From NCBI GenBank assembly GCA_038253885.1, contig JBBSGP010000048.1, forward strand, positions 1 through 18,932: a stretch of DNA of 18,932 nt. Reading direction: 5' to 3'. Positions 6,147-13,123 of this stretch are shown one piece after another. Every line of letters starts with the position of its first letter. Within the stretch, counting starts at the first letter, position 1. Below the pieces are notes generated by a model. The model worked only from the letters and a program-made list of their open reading frames with translations, had not been told where the DNA came from and did not search any database. The stretch is from JALZAQ01 sp038253885 (GTDB lineage Bacteria > Gemmatimonadota > Gemmatimonadetes > Gemmatimonadales > Gemmatimonadaceae). The position numbers were made by a program, and so were the translations under genes.

Positions 6147-9100
6147 CTATTTTGGCCGGTCGCCCGAGATTCTCACCAATGCTCGCCGTGCGCTTTGGAC
6201 CGCGGGTTGAAGCACCGGATCGGCGTCCTTCCATAGCTCCACGAAGGCGGTATAGTGCGACCGCGCGAGGCGGATGTCTCCCCGCTGCTCGTACAGCTCG
6301 CCAAGGCGCTTGTGGAGCGGGCCGAGGCGGAACGGATCCAGAAAGTAGTACTTTTCCGCGACCGTCGTGCTCAGGTAGCGCTCGTACTGCGCGATCGCAG
6401 AATCGGGCTGGCCGGCCTCGTCCGACATCCGGCCGATTTCCGACATGATGCATCCCTCGCAGCCAGTCTCGTCGCCGAACTTCCGGAACTCAGTGGCGCC
6501 GTCGGCGTAGCGGTGCTCGGCCTCGGCAAGGGTTCCGCGTGCGATCGTCAGATCGCGAGCTGCGTTCTTCGGTAACGTCCCCGGCATGACGCGCTGTAGC
6601 TGCTCCAGTGTCGCCCGAGCGAGGTCAGGACGCTGGGCCATCGCGTAGGCGGTGATGAGAGAAGCGTAGGGACGGTCCATGACCCGCAGCGAGTCAATGG
6701 GACGCTTGGCGAGTGCGGCGCGAACACGTTCGAGCCCTGACGCGGTGTCCCGCTCGAACCAGAGCGTGGCGATCGCGATCCCGATCTCGTTATCCAGCGC
6801 CAGCGCTGGCCGGTCGTGGGCATCCAGAAACGCGGTACGCTCCTCGAGTACCCGGCGTCCCTCCCGCAGCCGGCCACGGAGGTAGCGCAGAGTGCCGATG
6901 CGGTAGAGCGCGCGATACGGGTAGAAGGCGAGCTCAGGGTGCAGAGCTCGGAAGCGAACGACGATCGATTCCGCCTCGGCGTAATCCCCCCGCTTGGCCG
7001 CGAGGATCGACGCGTAATACGCGTTCTGCGGGTGATCGGGACGGTGCGTGGCGAGCAGGCGCAGCATCGAGTCGACCCCGGCCATCTTGTTCTGGGCCAG
7101 TTCCTCATCGACGAGGTTGCTCATCGCCGAGGCGTCGGCGGGATCGACGCGCAGTGCTTCTCGGACGGCTCGCTCCGCCTGCTCGTGGTTGCCGAGCATG
7201 GAGTACGCGACCGAGAGGTTGTTCCAGCCGATGAAGTCGTCGGGGTAGCTCTCTACGAGCGATCGCAGCGGGGCGATCATCCGCTTTGGGTCGTTGGCAA
7301 CCGTCAGGTAATAGCTCCCCTCGGCCAACAGCCGCTCGCGCTCCGTCAGCCGGTCGCGGTGCGCGTAGGCCTTCGCGAGCGCATCGACCGACCGCTGCGC
7401 ATCGCCCATCTGGTCGGCGTACGTCCCGAGCTTGCGGTACGCCATCGCGAACCCCGAATCGAGCTCGATCGCCTCTGACAGCAGTGCGACAGCACGGTCG
7501 TAGTCGCCGCGAACATTCCATGCGCGATTGGCCTGGGAGTACTTCTGGAGTGCGGCCATCGACGTCGTGGTCACCCGGTCGAGCGGCTCGCTCGCCTGGA
7601 TGCTCCGCAGCGATTCGCCGATGCGCTCGCGCAATCGCTTCGAGACACGATCGATCGCGCTCAGGATCTCGCGCTCGTTGCCCGCGGTCTCGCGGATCGC
7701 GGCGAGCGGCTCTCCGGTGGCCGCCGAGACTAGTTCGGCCGAGATGATGTACGTCGGCCCGGCGGAGCGGATGTCGCCCGTCACCACGGCCTTCACGCCG
7801 TCGCGTTGGGCAATCTCGCGCGCCAGGGCGAAGTCGAGCCGCGATGAGGCCGGCCGCTTCATGCGCGCGAGCACCTCGTGCACCGTTGCCGACGACAGGA
7901 TCGTCACGGCAGGCGACTGGGCCAGGTCGATCCGGAAGGCTTCGGTGGCGGCCGGCGCGAGCGTGGTATCGGTCGTATGGTTCTCGAAGTCGGCCATGAC
8001 CAGGCGCTCGCGGTTCTGCAGCACTCCGGCCGCCATCAGCGACCCTACCGGACCGATCCCGAGCACGCGGAGCACGACGTAGGCGGCGACCACCACGCCC
8101 CAGAGGGCAAAGGCGAGTGCTCCGCCAATGAGTGTCCGCCGCCAGGTGAGCCACCGACGGGCAACGTTCGGTACTCGCAGATGCGGTCCGTGGCGCAGCA
8201 GGGCCGTGACGCCGATGATCGGAAGACCGATCAGCAGCAGCAGCGTGGCCAGCCAACCGACCCAGTCGGGCAGCCCGAAGCGGAGTGCCGCGACGCGCGC
8301 CGCGGTCGCGAGCAACGCGCCGACAAGGAGGAAGAGTACGATGGCGCCGATGAGGCGCAACGGCGACGAGCGGCCGGCATGGCCCGGCACTGGGGAGCCG
8401 GTCGATACTGCCGACACTCCCGATGGTATCGCCTCGAGCGTCGACAACACCTCAGCCGCGCTGCGCGGCCGGTCGGCCGGCCGCGTCTCGAGGCATCGCA
8501 TGACCAGCGTCGTGAGCTCGCTCGGCGCGGTAGCGCGATGACCAGCCAACGGCTCCGGCGCGCGAGTGAGCTTCGCCGCCACGATCCCTTGCGCAGTCGC
8601 CCCGCTGAAGGGCGGTCGGCCGGAGAGCATCTCGTACGCAACAGCGCCCGCCGCGTACAGGTCCGCCCGGTGGTCGACGCTCGGGTCGGCTGCGGCCTGC
8701 TCCGGGGCCATGTAGGCGGGTGTCCCGAGCGCGAGCCCGGTCGAGGACAGGCCTTCCGTCCCGGTGGCGGCGGTGAGCGCCTTGGCCACCCCGAAGTCGG
8801 CGACGACCGCATGCTGGCCCGAGAGCAGAATGTTTTCCGGCTTGATGTCGCGGTGCACCACGCCATGCCCGTGGGCGTACGACAACGCGTCGACGACGTG
8901 TCGGAAAATCCGAACCGCGTCCGCCACCGGCAGCTCATGCTCGCGCACGAGCCGCGCCCGCAGCGATTCGCCTTCGATAAACGGCATCGTGTAGTAGAGG
9001 AGCCCATCGCCTTCCCCCGCCGCGAGCAGCGGGACGATATGCGGGTGCTGCAGCCGCGCCGCGAGCTGGATCTCCCGGCGGAAGCGCTCGGCGCTGGTCT

Positions 9101-9272
9101 CGGCGGTGAGCTCGGGCGGGAGGACCTTCACGACCACCCGCCGGCCGAGCGCGATCTCCTCGGCCAGGAACACGCGCGACATGCCCCCGCCGCCGAGCTC
9201 ACGCTCGATGCGGTACGTCGATGAGAGTGCCGCTCGAATCCGATCCTCTACATCCGCCACGCGAGCCGCCAC
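6147..9272 (-). CDS. Membrane Ser/Thr protein kinase with TolB-like and TPR domains
   Basis: Large receptor-like bacterial (Hanks-type) Ser/Thr kinase, 1041 residues from the GTG at 9272. The cytoplasmic catalytic domain (about 20-280) is intact: glycine loop GGGGMSRVF, Lys49 in VVVKVL, Glu67, HRDIKPEN (140-147, catalytic D142), DFG (159-161) and APE (189-191). Three hydrophobic segments follow at about 305-327, 337-358 and 380-403. Residues about 422-560 begin RLVMADFENHTTDTTLAP and resemble the TolB N-terminal/CsgG-like module found in multi-domain signalling proteins. The rest to the C-terminus is a TPR solenoid (for example YSMLGNHEQAERAVREALRV). An odd number of membrane passes would put the TPR part outside. 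A second in-frame GTG at 9260 is possible. The gene converges on the BsuPI gene (21 nt apart). The signal sensed is unknown. Confidence 0.93.
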   Translation of the reverse strand: MAARVADVEDRIRAALSSTYRIERELGGGGMSRVFLAEEIALGRRVVVKVLPPELTAETSAERFRREIQLAARLQHPHIVPLLAAGEGDGLLYYTMPFIEGESLRARLVREHELPVADAVRIFRHVVDALSYAHGHGVVHRDIKPENILLSGQHAVVADFGVAKALTAATGTEGLSSTGLALGTPAYMAPEQAAADPSVDHRADLYAAGAVAYEMLSGRPPFSGATAQGIVAAKLTRAPEPLAGHRATAPSELTTLVMRCLETRPADRPRSAAEVLSTLEAIPSGVSAVSTGSPVPGHAGRSSPLRLIGAIVLFLLVGALLATAARVAALRFGLPDWVGWLATLLLLIGLPIIGVTALLRHGPHLRVPNVARRWLTWRRTLIGGALAFALWGVVVAAYVVLRVLGIGPVGSLMAAGVLQNRERLVMADFENHTTDTTLAPAATEAFRIDLAQSPAVTILSSATVHEVLARMKRPASSRLDFALAREIAQRDGVKAVVTGDIRSAGPTYIISAELVSAATGEPLAAIRETAGNEREILSAIDRVSKRLRERIGESLRSIQASEPLDRVTTTSMAALQKYSQANRAWNVRGDYDRAVALLSEAIELDSGFAMAYRKLGTYADQMGDAQRSVDALAKAYAHRDRLTERERLLAEGSYYLTVANDPKRMIAPLRSLVESYPDDFIGWNNLSVAYSMLGNHEQAERAVREALRVDPADASAMSNLVDEELAQNKMAGVDSMLRLLATHRPDHPQNAYYASILAAKRGDYAEAESIVVRFRALHPELAFYPYRALYRIGTLRYLRGRLREGRRVLEERTAFLDAHDRPALALDNEIGIAIATLWFERDTASGLERVRAALAKRPIDSLRVMDRPYASLITAYAMAQRPDLARATLEQLQRVMPGTLPKNAARDLTIARGTLAEAEHRYADGATEFRKFGDETGCEGCIMSEIGRMSDEAGQPDSAIAQYERYLSTTVAEKYYFLDPFRLGPLHKRLGELYEQRGDIRLARSHYTAFVELWKDADPVLQPAVQSARRALVRISGDRPK

Positions 9273-9287
9273 GACCGGGAGACCGAC

Positions 9288-9316
9288 AATATGGGGCGCG
9301 GGGCGCGCGTCGTCAG
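9288..9316 (-). promoter_or_regulatory. Weak candidate promoter for the TPR kinase gene
   Basis: On the minus strand CTGACG (9316-9311), 17 nt of GC-rich spacer, CATATT (9293-9288). The -10 ends 15 nt before the GTG at 9272. It is a weak match but the only AT-rich hexamer close to the start. Confidence 0.25.
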
Positions 9317-9409
9317 CACCAACGCCTCCGCCGATGAGCGCTCGGCGATCCTGACGCGAACGGGGTATTGGGCGAGAGGCTCGGTTGCAGGTCAGTCCTG
9401 GCGAGGCTC

Positions 9410-9453
9410 AGAGCCAATGGCGACTCTCCTCGGACTCCCTCATAGTTGGCTCT
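9410..9453. repeat. Spaced inverted repeat upstream of the dioxygenase gene
   Basis: AGAGCCAA (9410-9417) and TTGGCTCT (9446-9453) are perfect 8-bp arms separated by 28 nt. The repeat ends 36 nt before the ATG at 9490 in the divergent kinase/dioxygenase gap. It could be a regulator site or a leader hairpin. No other feature is visible in this 217-nt gap. Confidence 0.4.
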
Positions 9454-9489
9454 CGGGATCACACCAGGGCGTCGACGGGACCGGAGATC

Positions 9490-9535
9490 ATGGATAACGA
9501 CGATTATCAACTCGGTCGCGTGCTGAACCGCAGAA
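9490..9535 (+). pseudogene. Out-of-frame Tat signal start of the dioxygenase gene
   Basis: ATG at 9490 is preceded by GGAG and encodes MDNDDYQLGRVLNRR, the typical acidic n-region and twin-arginine of Tat-exported intradiol-dioxygenase-like proteins. After the second Arg codon (9532-9534) the frame leaves the gene and reaches a stop at 9658-9660. The expected hydrophobic continuation ALALMGSAGAAILAGC is in the +1 frame from 9536. Removing one A, or adding two bases (for instance a lost GA that would give RREALAL), restores a full signal peptide. Confidence 0.7.
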
Positions 9536-9547
9536 GCACTCGCCTTG

Positions 9548-10207
9548 ATGGGTTCGGCGGGCGCCGCCATCCTCGCCGGGTGCACGGGTCAGAACGCGGT
9601 GGCCGGTTCGTCATGCGTCGTCCGGCCGCAGCAGACCCAGAGGCCGTACTTCGTCGATGAGAAGCTGAACCGATCTGACATCCGATCCGACCCCGCGGAC
9701 GGAAAGGTGAAGCCGGGCGCGCTGCTGCAATTGACGTTCAACGTCTCGCGAATCGCTCCCAGCGCCTGTACGCCGCTCGCCGGCGCGCTCGTGGATGTCT
9801 GGCACTGCGACGCCCTCGGCATCTACTCGGACGTGAGCGATCCCAGCTTCAACACCGTGGGCAAGAAGTTTCTGCGGGGATACCAGATCACCGACGCCAG
9901 CGGGGCCGCGCATTTCGCGACGATCTATCCCGGATGGTATCAGGGTCGAGCCGTCCACATCCACTTCAAGATCCGCTCGGCCTCGAGCTCGGGCTCGGGC
10001 TTCGAGTTCACGTCGCAGCTCTATTTCGACGACTCCTTCACCGACCGCGTCCACGCCCAGCAACCCTATGCGTCGAAGGGGCAGCGGACGGTGCGCAATG
10101 CGGAAGATGGAATCTTCCGGCAGAATAGGGCCCAGCTTGTCGTCGCGGTCAGGCCGAGCACGGCCGGTTACGCGGCAACGTTCGACATCGCGATCCAAGG
10201 TACCTGA
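9548..10207 (+). CDS. Intradiol ring-cleavage dioxygenase-like lipoprotein (5' end frameshifted)
   Basis: Relative of protocatechuate 3,4-dioxygenase / catechol 1,2-dioxygenase, which open catechol rings between the hydroxyls using non-haem Fe(III). All four expected iron ligands are visible: Tyr93 in LGIYSD, Tyr131 in GWYQGR, and His137 and His139 in VHIHF (numbering from the ATG at 9548, 219 residues). VDVWHCDALG before the first Tyr is also typical. The N-terminus AAILAGC looks like a lipobox without its charged n-region. The missing part, MDNDDYQLGRVLNRR, is encoded just upstream in another frame, so the native gene probably starts at 9490 and is interrupted by a frameshift. As it stands, translation from 9548 would give a poorly exported protein. 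The exported members of this group are rarely characterised; substrate unknown. Confidence 0.82.
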   Translation: MGSAGAAILAGCTGQNAVAGSSCVVRPQQTQRPYFVDEKLNRSDIRSDPADGKVKPGALLQLTFNVSRIAPSACTPLAGALVDVWHCDALGIYSDVSDPSFNTVGKKFLRGYQITDASGAAHFATIYPGWYQGRAVHIHFKIRSASSSGSGFEFTSQLYFDDSFTDRVHAQQPYASKGQRTVRNAEDGIFRQNRAQLVVAVRPSTAGYAATFDIAIQGT

Positions 10208-10222
10208 GCCGGGAGGGGGGTG

Positions 10223-11563
10223 GTGTGCCGTTTCGTCTCGGTCCGGCCTGGCTCGGAGTTGCCAAACATCGCTCGAGACGAGAATCTGTCAGCACGGGTA
10301 TTCCAGCAGGCAGCCGGTAGGGTGGCCAGGAGGCGCCGGACTCTCAATTCCGGGTGGGCCGCGGCCTGCGGCGGGGACCGGGCAGTGGCGCCGGACAACG
10401 GATCCGATATCAGCCAGGCAGCCCGACAGTTCGACAGCGTGGCCACCAGCGTTGCGCTGAGCGGCGACACGATCGCCGCGAGCCCGTATCGAGACGCAGC
10501 CGACATGGTCCGGCAGGCAGGCCGCCTCACCAACATCACTATCTCGATCGACGGCGTCCCGACGTCCTTTCTCGCGCTCGCGCAGCGTGTCCAGTTCAGC
10601 TCCCCAACGCTCTGCGCCGAGCCGAATCCGCTGGCGGGTGGCCTCATCGGGGGCATCGGTGGGGGCGGCGGCGGAGACGTCTTCCCCACTCTGCCGAGAC
10701 TCCCGGTGGACTGCTTCCGCCTGCTCGGCCGGCCAAACCTGGTCGCGTGGGAGAAGGACGGAAAGCATCGCACTCTGCTCGTGACGGGTCCGCCAGATCG
10801 CATCTCCTTTAACTTCGGCGATGTGATCTTCCTGCCGGGACCGCCGACTCTTCCCCCTCCCGGCGGAGCTGTTCCGCCGATTCTCGTCGCCCCGCCCGCT
10901 TTCGCGGATCTGTTCGACCGCGCGGGCAACTTCTGGTGGGCGACCAAGGGAACGGGCGAGAACCATCTCCTGAATGTCGGAGCGCCCTGCGACTCGCCGC
11001 CGCGGCTCGCTCCGCTGGCAGAAGCGACGTGCAATAAGGCGAGCTTCTCGTGGCAGCTCGACCTCGGGATGGAGCCAGTACCCTCCATGCGCCCCGGAAT
11101 CGGCGCCACTGGAAACCCCCATCTCGTGATGCCCAAACAGGAGGTCGCCGGAGTCCTCGTGAGGGTGAGCAAGCTGCCCCCACCGCCTCTGCCACCGCCC
11201 GGTCCTCCGCCTCCGCTCTTCCGGCTCAAGGTCGGGCTCGACGCGCGTGTCGACGGAGCGGACATCGTCTTCACCTTGCGTGTGACGAACGCCACCGATT
11301 CCCCCATCGAGCTGCACTTCCCGACCTCGCAGCAGATCGACTTCATCGTGAGGGACGGCTTCGGTGGCTCGACTGTCTGGGTGTTGTCGGCCACGCGTGA
11401 TTACCAGCGCGCCGCCACCAGCCGTATCATCGGCGCGCGTGAGACCGTCACCTATACCGAGCGGTGGGAGAAGGCGACCGCGCGCGGACGCGTGCTGGCC
11501 ATCGCCAAGCTGACCAGCAGCAACTATCCGGTCGAGATCGGAGTCCCGCTCGACATACCTTGA
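10223..11563 (+). CDS. Pro/Gly-rich protein with C-terminal BsuPI domain
   Basis: Protein of about 446 residues whose last ~100 residues form a BsuPI-type domain. Its blocks IELHFPTSQQIDFIVRD, VWVLSATRDYQR and TYTERWEK parallel the lipoprotein gene at 5598. The middle (about 85-330) is not recognised. It carries a Gly run (LIGGIGGGGGG) and Pro-rich linkers (LPPPPLPPPGPPPPLF just before the BsuPI domain), which suggests a secreted multidomain protein. The start is uncertain. GTG at 10223 follows a strong GGGAGG at good spacing and lies 15 nt after the dioxygenase stop. However, the encoded N-terminus is not a signal peptide, while a lipobox-like GWAAAC occurs about 50 residues in. GTG at 10322 (VARRRRTLNSGW...) is an alternative that places Arg residues before it. 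A decayed or frameshifted signal is possible. Confidence 0.7.
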   Translation: MCRFVSVRPGSELPNIARDENLSARVFQQAAGRVARRRRTLNSGWAAACGGDRAVAPDNGSDISQAARQFDSVATSVALSGDTIAASPYRDAADMVRQAGRLTNITISIDGVPTSFLALAQRVQFSSPTLCAEPNPLAGGLIGGIGGGGGGDVFPTLPRLPVDCFRLLGRPNLVAWEKDGKHRTLLVTGPPDRISFNFGDVIFLPGPPTLPPPGGAVPPILVAPPAFADLFDRAGNFWWATKGTGENHLLNVGAPCDSPPRLAPLAEATCNKASFSWQLDLGMEPVPSMRPGIGATGNPHLVMPKQEVAGVLVRVSKLPPPPLPPPGPPPPLFRLKVGLDARVDGADIVFTLRVTNATDSPIELHFPTSQQIDFIVRDGFGGSTVWVLSATRDYQRAATSRIIGARETVTYTERWEKATARGRVLAIAKLTSSNYPVEIGVPLDIP

Positions 11564-11590
11564 GATAGCTGGCCTATGACGGGTAACTGG

Positions 11591-11618
11591 AGGGGCGGAG
11601 CGATGGAGCTTCGCCCCT
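11591..11618 (+). terminator. Hairpin terminator-like structure after the BsuPI gene
   Basis: AGGGGCGGAGC and GCTTCGCCCCT pair over 11 positions (one G-T) around the loop GATGGA, starting 28 nt after the stop. There is no T-run after it, so it is either a U-less terminator or a 3'-end stabilising hairpin. Confidence 0.55.
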
Positions 11619-11707
11619 ACTCGTATCGATGGATGCGAAGCTGCTCACTTAACTCGGCTCGCGCGCGACGCTAGCTTTCGCCCACACTCAGATCAGGACG
11701 CAGGCAC

Positions 11708-12715
11708 TTGGCGACACAGGCCCGCAGCACGACCGGCGACGCGCGAGACCTCGAGCTTCTCGACCAGCTCGCGGCGGCGCGTACCCGCCTCGTCGAGCAG
11801 ATCGGCCGCCGGATCATCGGCCAGCGGGAGATCGTGGACAATCTCGTCGCCGCGCTGCTGAGCGGTGGCCACGCTCTCCTGGTCGGCGTGCCGGGGCTGG
11901 CCAAGACGCTGCTCGTGAAGACGCTCGCCGAAGCGCTCGACCTCTCTTTCTCGCGGGTGCAGTTCACGCCTGACCTCATGCCCAGCGACATCACGGGCAC
12001 GGAGTTGCTGGACGAGGACCAGGCCACCGGACGCCGCATCTTCCGCTACGTGAAGGGGCCCATCTTCGCCCATGTCGTGCTGGCGGATGAGATCAACCGG
12101 GCTCCCCCGAAGACACAGGCGGCTCTGCTGCAGGCGATGCAGGAGCACGCGGTGACGGCGGCCGGCCAGACGCATGCGCTCCCCGAGCCGTTCTTCGTTC
12201 TCGCAACGCAGAACCCGATCGAGCAGGAGGGGACGTATCCCCTGCCCGAGGCGCAGCTCGATCGGTTCATGTTCGAGCTCCGGCTCGATTATCCTAGCGC
12301 CGAGGAGGAGGAGCGCATCGTCTCGGCGACCACCGGCGACGTCGAGTCCAGCGTGACACCGGTGCTGACGGCCGCGCAGCTGGCCGAGCTGCAGCACCTC
12401 GTCCGCCGCCTTCCGGCGCCCCCGACCGTGGTACGATACGCCGTGCGGCTGGCGCGCTCCACTCGGCCGAATGCGGCCGAGGCGACGGCGGATGTGAAGA
12501 AGTACGTGAGCTGGGGCGCGGGCCCGCGGGCCTCGCAGTATCTGATTCTCGGCGCCAAGGCGAAGGCGGCGATGGATGGGCGATCGGTCCCCGATCTGGA
12601 CGACGTGCGCTCGGTGGCGCTGTCGGTGCTCAGGCACCGGCTGGTTGTCAACTTTCAGGGTGAAGCGGAGGGGATGGCGCCGGAGCGGCTCATCAGCCTC
12701 ACCGAGCGTCGGTAG
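11708..12715 (+). CDS. MoxR-family AAA+ ATPase
   Basis: AAA+ ATPase of the MoxR group, 335 residues. These proteins act as chaperone-like remodelling ATPases, usually with a von Willebrand factor A (VWA) partner. Walker A is GVPGLAKT (60-67), Walker B VVLADE (123-128) with the MoxR hallmark INRAPPKTQAALLQAMQE, sensor 1 ATQNP (166-170), and LPEAQLDRF (179-187). The C-terminal lid ends in SVLRHRLVVNF. The start is TTG at 11708: an in-frame TAG lies at 11672 and no ATG or GTG occurs between. The usual DUF58 and VWA genes are not next to it. It stands alone and converges on a Rid-family gene with six bases between stops. Its client is therefore unknown. Confidence 0.93.
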   Translation: MATQARSTTGDARDLELLDQLAAARTRLVEQIGRRIIGQREIVDNLVAALLSGGHALLVGVPGLAKTLLVKTLAEALDLSFSRVQFTPDLMPSDITGTELLDEDQATGRRIFRYVKGPIFAHVVLADEINRAPPKTQAALLQAMQEHAVTAAGQTHALPEPFFVLATQNPIEQEGTYPLPEAQLDRFMFELRLDYPSAEEEERIVSATTGDVESSVTPVLTAAQLAELQHLVRRLPAPPTVVRYAVRLARSTRPNAAEATADVKKYVSWGAGPRASQYLILGAKAKAAMDGRSVPDLDDVRSVALSVLRHRLVVNFQGEAEGMAPERLISLTERR

Positions 12716-12721
12716 CCGCGA

Positions 12722-13123
12722 CTACGTGGCAGCCGGAGTGATCACGGCGTCGGCCTCTATCTCCACCAGCATGTCGGGATTCACCAGCGCGGCAACGGCC
12801 ACGAGCGTCGACGCGGGGCGGATGTCGTGGAACGTCTCGCCGTGCGCCCGACCGACCGCTTCCCAGTCCTCGATGCGCGTGACGTACATGCGCGTTCGCA
12901 CCACGTCGGCGAGCGACGCGCCAGCTCGCTCCAGCGCGGCCTCGATGTTCCGGAGCGCCTGCACCGCCTGTGCATAAGCGTCCCCGTGTCCAACGATGCT
13001 CCCGTCCGGCGCGGTCGCCGTGGTGCCGGCAACGTGCACGACGTATCCGATGCGAACCGCGCGCGAGTAGCCGACCACGCTTTCCCACGGCGCGCCGCTC
13101 CCGAAATTGACGCGGCCGCTCAC
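12722..13123 (-). CDS. Rid (YjgF/YER057c/UK114) family protein lacking the catalytic Arg
   Basis: 133 residues in the small trimeric Rid fold. Family blocks are HVAGTTA (30-36), QAVQALRNIEAALERAGASL (52-71), VVRTRMYVTRIEDW (74-87) and LVEIEADAV (119-127). In true RidA enamine/imine deaminases the Arg of the PARS motif (R105 in E. coli) binds the substrate carboxylate. Here the motif is RPASTLVAV with Ser105, as in the Rid4-7 subgroups of unknown reaction. Deaminase activity is therefore doubtful. The start is GTG at 13123, overlapping the upstream kinase stop as GTGA, so the two proteins are probably made together. Longer readings would run through the kinase gene out of frame and are rejected. 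Confidence 0.9.
   Translation of the reverse strand: MSGRVNFGSGAPWESVVGYSRAVRIGYVVHVAGTTATAPDGSIVGHGDAYAQAVQALRNIEAALERAGASLADVVRTRMYVTRIEDWEAVGRAHGETFHDIRPASTLVAVAALVNPDMLVEIEADAVITPAAT

Noticed and set aside
11170..11230. Possible tandem repeat DNA in the CCGCC-rich stretch
   Set aside because: It encodes a Pro-rich linker; units are irregular and no tandem period holds.
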